A stretch of 64,000 nt of DNA. It comes from Dyadobacter sp. NIV53. GTDB lineage: Bacteria; Bacteroidota; Bacteroidia; Cytophagales; Spirosomataceae. The DNA is taken from NCBI RefSeq assembly GCF_019711195.1, contig NZ_CP081299.1:6110501-6174500 (forward strand), given 5' to 3'. Within the stretch, counting starts at the first letter, position 1. Every line of letters begins with the position of its first letter. The notes under the pieces are model-generated. The model searched no databases. It was not told where the DNA came from and was given only the letters and a program-made list of their open reading frames with translations. Position numbers and translations under genes: made by a program. Below are positions 25,473-33,854 of the stretch, one piece after another.

Positions 25473-26189
25473 ATGGAACAAAACATCTTACATAAAGCTT
25501 CGTCCCGGTTTTCGGCGGATCACGGCTGGCTTAAAAGTGCACAAACGTTTAGTTTTCATGGCCATTACGATCCTGAAAGATTGCAGTTTGGGGCACTAAG
25601 GGTTTTGAATGACGATACTGTAAGTGGCGGAAAAGGTTTTGGCAAACATCCGCACGACAATATGGAAATCATATCGATCCCGCTGGGAGGAACGCTGGAA
25701 CACCAGGATAGTATGGGGAACTCTGCGTTGATCAGGCCGGGAGAAATCCAGGTGATGAGTGCAGGTACAGGAATTTACCATACCGAATACAATAAGGATG
25801 AAAATGAGCCTGTTACCTTTTTGCAGATCTGGCTTTATCCCAATCAACTGAATGTAACGCCGCGTTATGACCAGCAGAATTTTGGCCAGAAAGATAAACA
25901 CAATAAACTTTTACAGATTTTGTCGCCTGATCAGGATGATGAAGGCGTATGGATTTACCAGAATGCATGGTTTCATATCGGAGAATTTGATAAGGATTTT
26001 AAAACCGAATATCAGTTAAAAGACAACACAAACGATGTGTATGTGTTTGTGATTGATGGCGAAGTGGAAGTGAATGGCCAGTTACTGAACAAACGTGATG
26101 GCTACGGAATCCGGAAAGCTTCTGTTGTTAATCTCCAGGCGGTAAGCAAGGCAAAAATACTGGTAATGGAAGTTCCGGAAAAATGGTAG
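25473..26189 (+). CDS. Pirin-family bicupin (YhaK-like)
   Basis: A 238-residue two-cupin protein. The metal site residues are in GKHPHDNMEIISIPLGGTLEHQDS (positions about 25640-25710) and GTGIYHTEYNKDE (about 96-108). These supply the conserved HxH, His and Glu. Homologues show quercetinase-type activity or act as redox-sensing co-regulators. Position after a ring-cleaving dioxygenase and an esterase favours a role with quinones or flavonoids. The next small gene starts 25 bases downstream. Confidence 0.9.
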   Translation: MEQNILHKASSRFSADHGWLKSAQTFSFHGHYDPERLQFGALRVLNDDTVSGGKGFGKHPHDNMEIISIPLGGTLEHQDSMGNSALIRPGEIQVMSAGTGIYHTEYNKDENEPVTFLQIWLYPNQLNVTPRYDQQNFGQKDKHNKLLQILSPDQDDEGVWIYQNAWFHIGEFDKDFKTEYQLKDNTNDVYVFVIDGEVEVNGQLLNKRDGYGIRKASVVNLQAVSKAKILVMEVPEKW

Positions 26190-26214
26190 ATCATTCATAA
26201 ACTTTGAATTCAAT

Positions 26215-26526
26215 ATGAGTAAAATTAACATTCTGGTACTGGCCAGTCATCCGGAAATCCTGGAAACGATCATCAGGCTGATCAACAAAAACGAGCGTTG
26301 GAATGGAGTAGGGGTTGTTTCGCCGGAAGAAGCAACAGCCGCTTTTGAAATAACTCAGTTTGATTTGGTACTTTTGGGCGTCGGGGTTAATGATGAAACG
26401 GAGCAGCGGCTGTTGCAAACTTTTAAGTCGTTAAACTCTGATGTGATTTGTATCAGGCATTTTGGCGGAGGCAGCGGCTTACTCTATTCTGAAATTGAGC
26501 ATGCGTTTTCCGGCAGGAAGTTGTAA
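26215..26526 (+). CDS. Small receiver-like protein lacking the phosphoacceptor
   Basis: A 103-residue protein with the beta-alpha pattern of a response-regulator receiver: KINILVLASHPEILETIIRLI, then EEATAAFEITQFDLVLLGVGV. The acidic pair at the end of strand 1 and the Asp at the end of strand 3 are absent (LVLLG instead of LVLLD), so it cannot be phosphorylated in the usual way. It lies 25 bases after the pirin gene and 13 bases before the Crp/Fnr gene. This suggests a pseudo-receiver partner of one of them. Function unknown. Confidence 0.65.
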   Translation: MSKINILVLASHPEILETIIRLINKNERWNGVGVVSPEEATAAFEITQFDLVLLGVGVNDETEQRLLQTFKSLNSDVICIRHFGGGSGLLYSEIEHAFSGRKL

Positions 26527-26539
26527 CTCAATTGTTTTT

Positions 26540-27118
26540 ATGTTTGAAAAAATTAATGCTTATGCCAAAAGATGCCTGGCTTTCGGAGCCGGTGATCTTG
26601 ACTATTTTAATTCATTACTTCAGCATAAATTTCAACCCAAAAAGACTTTTTTATTACAGGAAGGCGAAATATGCCAGTTTGAAGCATACATACTAAAAGG
26701 CTGCATCCGTACGTATCACATTGACCAGTCTGGTGTGGAAGTGACGTTACAGTTTGCTGTGGAAGACTGGTGGGTGAGTGATATAACCAGTTTTCAGGAA
26801 CAAAAACCAAGCCTTGTTTATATCGAAACCCTGGAAGACTGCGAGTTGCTGCTTCTTACACCTGAAAATAAAGAGAAGCTGCTCGCACGTGTTCCGGGCT
26901 TCGAAAGAATGTTCCGGCTTATGGTACAGCGAAACCTTGCACAATTACAGGAAAGACTGTTCCGCACAATTTCGACAACCGCCGTTGAAAAATATCTTGA
27001 TTTTTTGAACCGTTATCCTGCTATTCCACAGCGTGTTGCGCAACATTATATCGCTTCTTACCTGGGGTTCTCACCGGAGTTTTTAAGTAAAGTGAGAAGG
27101 AAACTGCATAACCAATAG
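26540..27118 (+). CDS. Crp/Fnr-family transcriptional regulator
   Basis: A 192-residue regulator starting at MFEKINAYAKRC. The N-terminal part is a cyclic-nucleotide-binding-like cupin (FLLQEGEICQFEAYILKGCIRTYHID, about 39-64), without the residues expected for cAMP binding. The C-terminal winged helix is compact (VAQHYIASYLGFSPEFLSKVRRKL). Such short Crp-like proteins are abundant in Bacteroidota. The start at 26540 is preferred over an in-frame ATG at 26462, which would overlap the previous gene. Position at the end of the dioxygenase/esterase/pirin cluster suggests it controls that cluster. Confidence 0.87.
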   Translation: MFEKINAYAKRCLAFGAGDLDYFNSLLQHKFQPKKTFLLQEGEICQFEAYILKGCIRTYHIDQSGVEVTLQFAVEDWWVSDITSFQEQKPSLVYIETLEDCELLLLTPENKEKLLARVPGFERMFRLMVQRNLAQLQERLFRTISTTAVEKYLDFLNRYPAIPQRVAQHYIASYLGFSPEFLSKVRRKLHNQ

Positions 27119-27127
27119 TTGCGTTTA

Positions 27128-27158
27128 TTGCCAAACACGACCTCAATACTTATCTTTG
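27128..27158 (+). promoter_or_regulatory. Near-consensus promoter immediately before a start codon
   Basis: TTG (27128-27130), 20 bases, then TATCTTTG (27151-27158) match the Bacteroidota -33/-7 pattern. The ATG is at 27163, only four bases later, so the transcript would have almost no leader. Confidence 0.6.
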
Positions 27159-27162
27159 GAGC

Positions 27163-27561
27163 ATGTCAAAAATGATTCCTGAAAATCTTATAGAAATCAT
27201 GATCCACAATTACATGGAAGTTCAGAACGAACTTGGTAAGGATCATGAACCGGTTGTAAAGCTGCATTCCAAATACGGAATAGCGATCTGGCTTTTGTCC
27301 GAACTGGATGCAACCAACCATATTGCCTTCGGACTTTGTGATTTGGGACAAGGAACTCCGGAGCTAAGTTACGTATCTATTGAGCATCTGGAAACCATCA
27401 AACACGCACGTTTAAAGGTTCGAATGGTGGAAACAGACCCGGATTTTGAAGGGAAATATCCCATGAGCGTTTACCTGGAAGCCGCCAAAATAAACAAGCG
27501 CATCACCGAAGATGAAGAACTTCTTAAACTGGCAGAGAAAACACTGGCTTCCAGAATTTAG
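27163..27561 (+). CDS. DUF2958-like protein
   Basis: A 132-residue cytosolic protein. IWLLSELDATNHIAFGLCDLGQGTPELSYVSIEHLETI resembles the DUF2958 core (trp-rich 'WYVTE.D....FG.V.LG...PELGYVSL.EL' in other members; positions about 27280-27400 here). Family function is unknown; members often sit in mobile or accessory regions. It is preceded by its own promoter. Starts at 27163 or 27172 are both possible. Confidence 0.65.
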   Translation: MSKMIPENLIEIMIHNYMEVQNELGKDHEPVVKLHSKYGIAIWLLSELDATNHIAFGLCDLGQGTPELSYVSIEHLETIKHARLKVRMVETDPDFEGKYPMSVYLEAAKINKRITEDEELLKLAEKTLASRI

Positions 27562-27667
27562 TTTAGAGTGAAAAGTATCCGCTGGTTAACGCTTTGGGGA
27601 AGTTATAATTAGGAAATAACTTTCCTTTAATAAAATCCTTTTAATCCTGTAATCCTGTCTAAAAAAC

Positions 27668-28165
27668 TTAATTAGACTTTGCAAAAAGTATTTTAATCGA
27701 GCGGACTTCCCGGATCCATCTTGCCTGCTTTTTATCGTTGGGAACGATCATACGGAATGGGCCTTCGCCATTAGGTAATGGCTGCCCATCTTTTTCTATT
27801 GCCAGTAAAATAACCTGGTCGGTAAATTCCGGATCAATTTCCGGTAAAGAATAAACGACCTCATAACCGTCAGCGGCACTGATTATAACGTATTTTGCCA
27901 GATTTTCGCCACGAAGTTTGCTGCCCGTGGTCACACCTGCTTTTTCCATTATTTCAGATAACGCTACACCCTTAAATTCGTGCTCCTTATTATCCCGGTC
28001 CTTCACCTTGTGGCTCAATTGTTTGTATCCGGCAAGATCTTCCTTCTTTAATGTCAATGGCGTGGTTACTTCACCGGTAACTGTAAATGAATCAGCATTT
28101 TGAGCCTGGCTTAAAATTGGCAACAACAGTAATACAGCGAGTACAAATGGTTTGATTTTGAACAT
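27668..28165 (-). CDS. Secreted sulfite-oxidase-fold (molybdopterin-binding domain) protein without the Mo-ligand cysteine
   Basis: A 165-residue exported protein (signal cut after ILSQAQ). FTVTGEVTTPLTLKKEDLAGY and the later FKGVALSEIMEKAG, ADGYEVVYSLPEI and GPFRMIVPNDKKQARWIREVRSI match the 'oxidoreductase molybdopterin-binding' domain in reduced form. The mature protein contains no cysteine, so it lacks the residue that ligates molybdenum in sulfite oxidase-type enzymes. It is probably a binding or structural protein rather than an enzyme. Its start is one base after the stop of the di-haem peroxidase gene, so it ends that operon. Confidence 0.82.
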   Translation of the reverse strand: MFKIKPFVLAVLLLLPILSQAQNADSFTVTGEVTTPLTLKKEDLAGYKQLSHKVKDRDNKEHEFKGVALSEIMEKAGVTTGSKLRGENLAKYVIISAADGYEVVYSLPEIDPEFTDQVILLAIEKDGQPLPNGEGPFRMIVPNDKKQARWIREVRSIKILFAKSN

Positions 28166-28166
28166 G

Positions 28167-29305
28167 TTATTGTGTTTTTAAGGTTTGATGCGGATCTGAA
28201 AATTCAGGATTGGTGATAAAAGCTGAATCGGTAAGCATGTGCAGAAATGAGATAATATCTGTTTTCTCACTTTTAGTGAGTTCCAGATTTTTGCTGCCTT
28301 TCTTGTTTGATATATTTTGTAAAAAGCTGCTTAAGGTCGGGCTTTGCCGGATATGCTCATTGTAATGATCCAGTACATCTTCCAAAGTAGTAAAACGACC
28401 GTCATGCATGTATGGAGCAGTTAATGCAATATTTCTTAAAGTTGGAACGCGGAATCTTCCACGGTCTGTTGGCTGGCTGGTAAATTTTTCTCTGCCTGCG
28501 TCGGTGACTACGCTATCCAGTCCATTATTATGAAACAGTTCTTTGAACGTTTTTGGGCCGCCATGGCAATGTTCACAATTAGCTCCGCGTATCAGCTTTT
28601 CAGCATTTGGAGCATTTTGGAAAAGATCCATGCCGTGTTGTTCCTGTTCAGATGGCTTGTAGTTTCCGGCCAGATATTTGTCATAATTGGAATCTGCCGA
28701 AATAAGTGTCCTTTCAAACTGCGCCAAAGCTTTCCTGATCTGATTTTCTGAAATAATATCACTGCCAAATGCACTTTTAAACAAAGGCGGATATAACGTA
28801 CTGGTACGAAGTTTAGAAACGGATGCTTCCAGTGATTGCCCCATTTCGTGTTCGTTTGTCAAAGGAAAAACAGCTTGTTCTTCCAGGCCCGGCGAACGCC
28901 CGTCCCAAAAGAAATTTCTTACCCAAAGCAAATTAGCGAGCGACATAGAACTTCTGGCTGTCAGTGACTTATCTACGCCTTCGCTCAATGCTTTTCCATC
29001 CGTAAATGCCATGTTTTGCTGATGGCAGCTTGCACAGGAAAGTGTATTATTGGCAGATAATTTTTTTCATAAAATAACAGACTGCCCAGATAAACACCTT
29101 CCTTAGTCGTAGGATTATCCGTTGGAATAACGAAGCGGCCGCCAAAATTGGCAGGATATTTAAGTACATATGGCTCTGTTTCCTGGCTTTGTAAAGAAGG
29201 TTTTAGTCCGCAAAATAAGAAAAATGAAACGGCAAGGCATACCTGACACCATCTTGACAGATATGCCTGAAATTGTATGTTCCGTTTCTTTTTCTCTTTT
29301 TTCAT
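28167..29305 (-). pseudogene. Di-haem cytochrome c peroxidase/MauG-family gene, broken by a -1 frameshift
   Basis: Starting at 29305 (MKKEKKKRNIQFQAYLSRW, with an export signal), the frame reads into SLLFYEK and then fails at an A-run of seven (plus-strand T 29061-29067). One extra A gives YEKKLSANNTLSCASCHQQ and joins the downstream frame AFTDGKALSEG... to 28167. The repaired protein, about 379 residues, has both haem motifs, CASCH and CEHCH, and FFWDGR and YMHDGRF landmarks of the CCP/MauG family. It would act in the periplasm, reducing peroxide or oxidising a partner protein. It starts 4 bases after the TonB receptor gene. The frameshift is probably a sequence error. Confidence 0.88.
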
Positions 29306-29309
29306 TTCT

Positions 29310-31283
29310 TTAAAAATCATTGAAAACAAGATTAACAAAGAAATTGCGCCCAGCTTCCGGAAAGCCTTCAACCAGAGAATAATTGATGTCGAAAATATTA
29401 TTTAATCCGGCTTCCGCTGAAATAAATTTATATAATTTAACGGATGCTTTGGCATTTATAAGGGTATAGGCTTTTGCTTTCGTGCCATAACTGGTGCTGA
29501 ACCTGCTGCTGTTATTCTCTATACTCACTAAAATATTGGCACGTTTTAGAAAAGATAAATCAGCATATCCGAAAACTTTATTTTTGGGAACATTCGTAAA
29601 CAGAATTTCCGGATTGGTTTCGTTTTTTCTTTTGATGTAAGTATAGTTACCACCAAATTTGAAATTACTGATAAGCTGATAATCTGCCCCAAATTCTGCC
29701 CCGTAGAATAATGCTTTGCCCGCATTTTGCAATTGAAATTTTCCGGGCTGTACATTGTCCACCTGTTGAATGATATCATTGATATCACTCCTGTAAACAC
29801 TGGCTTGTAAACTGAGTTTGTCTGCAATTTTTCTGGTGTAACTTACATCATAATTCACAGTAACTTCGGCTGCAAGGTCCGGATTAGGAATTGCTAATCC
29901 CATCCGGTAGGAATACCTGTCTTTAATTGTGGCAAAGCGCGTTTTTCTCGCAACTGATCCACGTAGTGAATGATTGGAATTTATATCCCAAAACAGGCCG
30001 ATCTGAGCATTCACAGCATTATTTTTACTATTGGCAAAATCGGTAAGTTCTTTGGTGGTTCCGTTATATTCCTGTGCCTGCTCACTTTCTCGCGCGTTGA
30101 AACTGATACCGGGAACAATTGCCAGTGACGGTAATAACTGATACGTATTTTCGATTCCGATTGAAAGGGTATTGTCAATATAGGATTGAACCGGTTCGTT
30201 CAGGTCATTTTCCCTGTGTACATCCCGTTTATACTGAACATTTATTTTGAAAATATTATTGGCCAAAGCCCTTGATTCAAATTCGGCATTTCCGCCAATG
30301 GTATAATCATTATAAAAACTTTGGAAAGCGTAGCCTCTCGTTTGTTTTGTATACGTAGTGTCGTCATAGCTGAAAAGCTGATTTACAAATGTGTCGTAGT
30401 ACAATCTGGTTTTCACTTTATTGCTTTTCCCAATTGCAGTATTGGAAATGAAGTACAGGCTTTGTTTATTCCATTTAGGCCATTTCCAAAACCGGGTTGT
30501 TATTTTAGGATCATCACCAACGTAAGGAGGATTTCCCTTTTCCCCTTTTTGATTCACATAACCAATCACATATTCGTCCGTAGCGTTCGGTGTAAAACCT
30601 GCTTTAACACTAAATTTCAGATCATCCCGGTAAGAATTTTCGCGGTTTTCCGGTATTTGAAATTTTCTTGCAACATAATCGGCAGACAATGGATATGATT
30701 TTTGCTTCAATTGGGAAGCACCTATCTGATAGTAAAATTTGCCCATTCTCGACCCGGCATTTACATTCCACCGATAACCGTCACCACTGTAAATTCCGGC
30801 TCTGCCATTAACTTCAAATTTACTGACGGGCTTGCGTGAAATCAGGTTAATGGCACCACCCATCGTATTTGCGCCATAAAGTATTGATGAAAACCCTTTT
30901 GAAACGTTGATTTCTGCAAGATCAAAAGTCGTAAACCGCCCCATATCTACATAGCCGTCATAAGGTACATACACCGGCACACCATCAATAAATACCGGAA
31001 CCTGCCTCAGATCAAAACCACGAATATATACAACGGACTCATTTCTGGGGCCGACATTAGCAATGCTTACACCGGGAAGAATGTTCAGCGCACTGGAAAT
31101 GTCAGTCCGGTTAAATTTTTCAATCTGCCGGTATGTAAGTGTCTGGCTGCTGTCAGTATTTCCGGTGCCCGAGATTTTTACTTCTCCAAGCTGGAATACC
31201 CTTTCCTGAGGTAGTTCCGACTGGGCAAAAATGAATGACATTGAATGAACGGTAATGCTTAATATCAATAGAAGTCTTTTCAT
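29310..31283 (-). CDS. TonB-dependent outer-membrane receptor
   Basis: A 657-residue receptor with a signal peptide (cut after FIFAQ). The plug spans about 30-150: LTYRQIEKFNRTDISSALNILPGV, VVYIRGFDLRQVPVFIDGVPV, and GFSSILYGANTMGGAINLISRKP. A 22-strand barrel follows and ends in Phe. There is no carboxypeptidase-like N-terminal domain and no SusD partner, which favours a metal chelate or cofactor over an oligosaccharide. It begins an operon with a di-haem peroxidase (4-base gap) and a molybdopterin-fold protein, and lies 81 bases downstream of a ModE-type regulator on the same strand. Substrate unknown. Confidence 0.9.
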   Translation of the reverse strand: MKRLLLILSITVHSMSFIFAQSELPQERVFQLGEVKISGTGNTDSSQTLTYRQIEKFNRTDISSALNILPGVSIANVGPRNESVVYIRGFDLRQVPVFIDGVPVYVPYDGYVDMGRFTTFDLAEINVSKGFSSILYGANTMGGAINLISRKPVSKFEVNGRAGIYSGDGYRWNVNAGSRMGKFYYQIGASQLKQKSYPLSADYVARKFQIPENRENSYRDDLKFSVKAGFTPNATDEYVIGYVNQKGEKGNPPYVGDDPKITTRFWKWPKWNKQSLYFISNTAIGKSNKVKTRLYYDTFVNQLFSYDDTTYTKQTRGYAFQSFYNDYTIGGNAEFESRALANNIFKINVQYKRDVHRENDLNEPVQSYIDNTLSIGIENTYQLLPSLAIVPGISFNARESEQAQEYNGTTKELTDFANSKNNAVNAQIGLFWDINSNHSLRGSVARKTRFATIKDRYSYRMGLAIPNPDLAAEVTVNYDVSYTRKIADKLSLQASVYRSDINDIIQQVDNVQPGKFQLQNAGKALFYGAEFGADYQLISNFKFGGNYTYIKRKNETNPEILFTNVPKNKVFGYADLSFLKRANILVSIENNSSRFSTSYGTKAKAYTLINAKASVKLYKFISAEAGLNNIFDINYSLVEGFPEAGRNFFVNLVFNDF

Positions 31284-31289
31284 TATTTT

Positions 31290-31321
31290 CGATATGTATG
31301 CTTAGCTATATCGCAAATATA
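31290..31321 (-). promoter_or_regulatory. Promoter -7 box with adjoining operator-like inverted repeat
   Basis: On the minus strand TATATTTG (31314-31321) fits the TAnnTTTG -7 box. Directly downstream, over the predicted transcription start, CGATAT-N12-ATATCG (31290-31313) forms an inverted repeat that ends seven bases before the receptor ATG. The arms recall the CG..TATAT character of ModE operators. A matching -33 element at normal spacing is not clear. Confidence 0.45.
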
Positions 31322-31364
31322 AAGATAGACTTTTGTTCAAAAGATCATTTTGTAAAAAATAATA

Positions 31365-31709
31365 TCATATTAAAGTCATAAGCTCCTTTTCGGCTTCCAC
31401 CACAGCAAGCAGTTTGTCAGTTAGCTTTTTGTAGGTTTCAATAACATTTTTGGCAGTTTCAGTCAGTTCAGCACCACCTCCCTGCTGTCCTCCCTTATGT
31501 GTGATTACATAAGGTTGCTGCCCGTAGGTATTCATGGCATCCACCATTGCCCAGGCTTTCTTGTAAGACATATCCATCGCCTTTGCTGCTTTCACAATAG
31601 AACCTGTTTCCCGGATATGTTCCAGAAGTTCAAGCCGGCCCGGCCCGAAAAACTTCATGTCGTTGATGAATACCCAATGACGTAAACGTATTTCAATATT
31701 TTTTTCCAT
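31365..31709 (-). CDS. ModE-type winged-helix regulator without molybdate domain
   Basis: A 114-residue protein equal to the N-terminal DNA-binding domain of ModE. It has FGPGRLELLEHIRETGSIVKAAKAMDMSYKKAWAMVDAM (positions about 31530-31650) and the wing GGQQGGGAELTE. The C-terminal Mop/TOBE domains that bind molybdate in ModE are absent, so another signal or partner must control it. It precedes the TonB receptor/peroxidase/molybdopterin-fold operon on the same strand and is the obvious candidate regulator. Confidence 0.85.
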   Translation of the reverse strand: MEKNIEIRLRHWVFINDMKFFGPGRLELLEHIRETGSIVKAAKAMDMSYKKAWAMVDAMNTYGQQPYVITHKGGQQGGGAELTETAKNVIETYKKLTDKLLAVVEAEKELMTLI

Positions 31710-31870
31710 ATCTATTTGTGAAATTTATACTGAGCTTGATATATATGTGCAAATCTATTCTTTAAACGATACATTTGTAAGTATACATTTTATTGAATAC
31801 GACCAACTTTTGTAAATTTATATTTTGCTGCAATATTTGCGTCTGAACTCAACGTTGATTTAATAGATAT

Positions 31871-32290
31871 ATGTCGCTAAAAGGGCCGATAATTTTAGTG
31901 GAAGATGATGAAGATGATCAATATCTGATCAATAAAATTTTAGAAGAATTACAGATTCCCAATACACTGCGCTTACATCAAAATGGTCTGGAAGCCCTTA
32001 ATTATTTAAAAACAACACAGGAGAAACCACTTCTGATTCTTTGTGATGTTAACATGCCCGTAATGAACGGGCTGGAATTGAGAAAAGAAATAGAAGATAA
32101 TCCGTACCTGAAACAAAAAGCAATTCCGTTTATCTTTTTAAGCACTTCCGGAGATATCGGGATTGTGAAGGAAGCTTACAAAGGAACGATTCAGGGATTT
32201 TATAAAAAAGAGAGTAATTACAGCCAGTATAAAAATAATGTAGAAGTGATCATCCGTTATTGGCAATCATGCCTGCATCCTAATAAATAA
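31871..32290 (+). CDS. Single-domain response regulator
   Basis: A 139-residue receiver with no output domain. The acidic pocket is EDDEDD (residues 11-16), the phosphoacceptor Asp59 is in LILCDVNMPVMNG, the switch Ser/Thr is in FIFLSTSG, and the Lys is in FYKKES. This is the stand-alone receiver type common in Bacteroidota that relays phosphate from multi-PAS kinases. It is unlinked by operon to the PAS kinase 3-6 kb downstream but could be its partner. Confidence 0.9.
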   Translation: MSLKGPIILVEDDEDDQYLINKILEELQIPNTLRLHQNGLEALNYLKTTQEKPLLILCDVNMPVMNGLELRKEIEDNPYLKQKAIPFIFLSTSGDIGIVKEAYKGTIQGFYKKESNYSQYKNNVEVIIRYWQSCLHPNK

Positions 32291-32319
32291 CGTTGTTGCT
32301 TTTACTCTGTATGCATATC

Positions 32320-32357
32320 AAAAAGTGCTTTTGAAATCGATTTCAAAAGCACTTTTT
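32320..32357. terminator. Perfect 38-base palindrome, bidirectional terminator
   Basis: aaaaagtgcttttgaaatc (32320-32338) is followed by its exact reverse complement (32339-32357). A- and T-runs at both ends make it a terminator for the converging response-regulator and desaturase genes. Confidence 0.85.
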
Positions 32358-32399
32358 ATTTTGAAGGAAATGCACCGGAAAGCTTTGAATTTGAGCCCG

Positions 32400-33479
32400 T
32401 TATAATTTGATAACAAGCTGTTTATCTGTTTTCACCTCATTATTAACAGAGGCTTTGGTTTGCAGGTAAGGCAGATGGTATTGTTCGTAAAAATCCTTCT
32501 TTGAATCTTTGTATGAACTGATTGCGCCCAGTTTGTTCATGAATTTAATATAATACCAGGCCAGGTCTATCTGATGTGGTTTAAATCCGCTACGCGCGCT
32601 TTTAGGAAATAAATGATGATTATTATGCCACTCGCCGGCTACAATGCCAGGCCATAACTGATTCACGGACATATCTTTCTGGTTAAAATCTATTCCTTCA
32701 CGCTGTACATGTTCTCCTTTTCCATGCCCCTCATAGTTGAAAGTACGTACACCTACGGCCCAAAAACCCGCAGCTCCAAACAACGTGCAAGCAAGCGCAT
32801 GACCGCCCAAAAGATAAAATGCCAGGTACCAGAATGACCAGCTCAGCGCCCAGGCCATTACAGCACGGCCCGGATTCACATAAGAACCCCATTTTTGATA
32901 TTGTTTATAGGTATTGCCTTGTACACCAGTATGTTTCATGAGCAATGTTACTCTGTGGTAATCCTGCCCGTTCAGATCTTTGGCAATTGGCTGATGATTC
33001 ACATCGGCTAAAAAACAATATAGAAAACCCGCCTGAGCATTGTAAGGATCTCCGGGCTGATCAGATTTGGCATGATGGACATGATGAGAAACTACATAAA
33101 TTTCTTCGGGGATAACGTTTATTGTAAGGTTTTGTGTGAAAAAACGCCAGAATGCATTTCGGAATTTATAGGCACCGTGCGTACAATATCTGTGATGCCA
33201 TATAGTACCATGTGTTCCCATGATGATCATGCTGTATAAAAAAGCTGCGGCCAGCATCCAAACACTGAAAAACTTGAAAATAAACAACAGGAAAAATGGA
33301 AGCAGGCATAAAACTTTAAGCCAGCTAAAAAATGGCAACCAGTTTTTACGATCTTTAAAGACATTTAAACGAGCAAAAAACTCTTTGAAAATCTGATTCA
33401 TTTCCGGTTTAACCAAATTCCCTTGTTTGTCTTCCCATCCGTAGGCCGGTGGTTGTAATACGTGGTCCAAAAAAGCCAT
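32400..33479 (-). CDS. Acyl-lipid/acyl-CoA fatty acid desaturase
   Basis: A 359-residue membrane di-iron desaturase. The three histidine boxes are visible: HHRYCTH (about 96-102), HHVHH (about 133-137) and HNNHH (about 273-277). Two hydrophobic regions (about 45-85 and 190-225) place the active site on the cytosolic face. It introduces a double bond into membrane acyl chains and so affects fluidity. Length is within the family's range. It is convergent with the response regulator through a shared terminator and is transcribed alone. Confidence 0.9.
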   Translation of the reverse strand: MAFLDHVLQPPAYGWEDKQGNLVKPEMNQIFKEFFARLNVFKDRKNWLPFFSWLKVLCLLPFFLLFIFKFFSVWMLAAAFLYSMIIMGTHGTIWHHRYCTHGAYKFRNAFWRFFTQNLTINVIPEEIYVVSHHVHHAKSDQPGDPYNAQAGFLYCFLADVNHQPIAKDLNGQDYHRVTLLMKHTGVQGNTYKQYQKWGSYVNPGRAVMAWALSWSFWYLAFYLLGGHALACTLFGAAGFWAVGVRTFNYEGHGKGEHVQREGIDFNQKDMSVNQLWPGIVAGEWHNNHHLFPKSARSGFKPHQIDLAWYYIKFMNKLGAISSYKDSKKDFYEQYHLPYLQTKASVNNEVKTDKQLVIKL

Positions 33480-33854
33480 TAATGAGTATTTAATAATATA
33501 ATAATTGACAGTCCTCCACTTCGGATTGACTGTTATTGAATATACGAACTATAGTAAATATTCGATTTGACAATACATTTATATGCCCGTAAAACATTAA
33601 TAATGTTGCATTTACAAAACGTATATAAATAATCTTTATTGTCAGAAAGATTAAACGTACAGTATTTTCACTTTGAATTCAAAAGTAGCTATTCTATTGA
33701 GACTGGCAACATTAATTTATTGGATATTAGCCATGTATTTCTGATTTATTTTTATATTTGATTACTTAACCTGCTAAGGGTAAGGATATTGTATTCAAAA
33801 CTCACTCATATTAATAAACGTTTTATTATAAAACATGATAAGGCATGTTAGCAA
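33480..33854. other. 375-base A+T-rich intergenic region
   Basis: No gene seen. It holds the promoter region of the desaturase gene, including a small inverted repeat aacatt-aat-aatgtt (33593-33607), about 115 bases upstream of its start. That repeat could be an operator. Confidence 0.5.
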
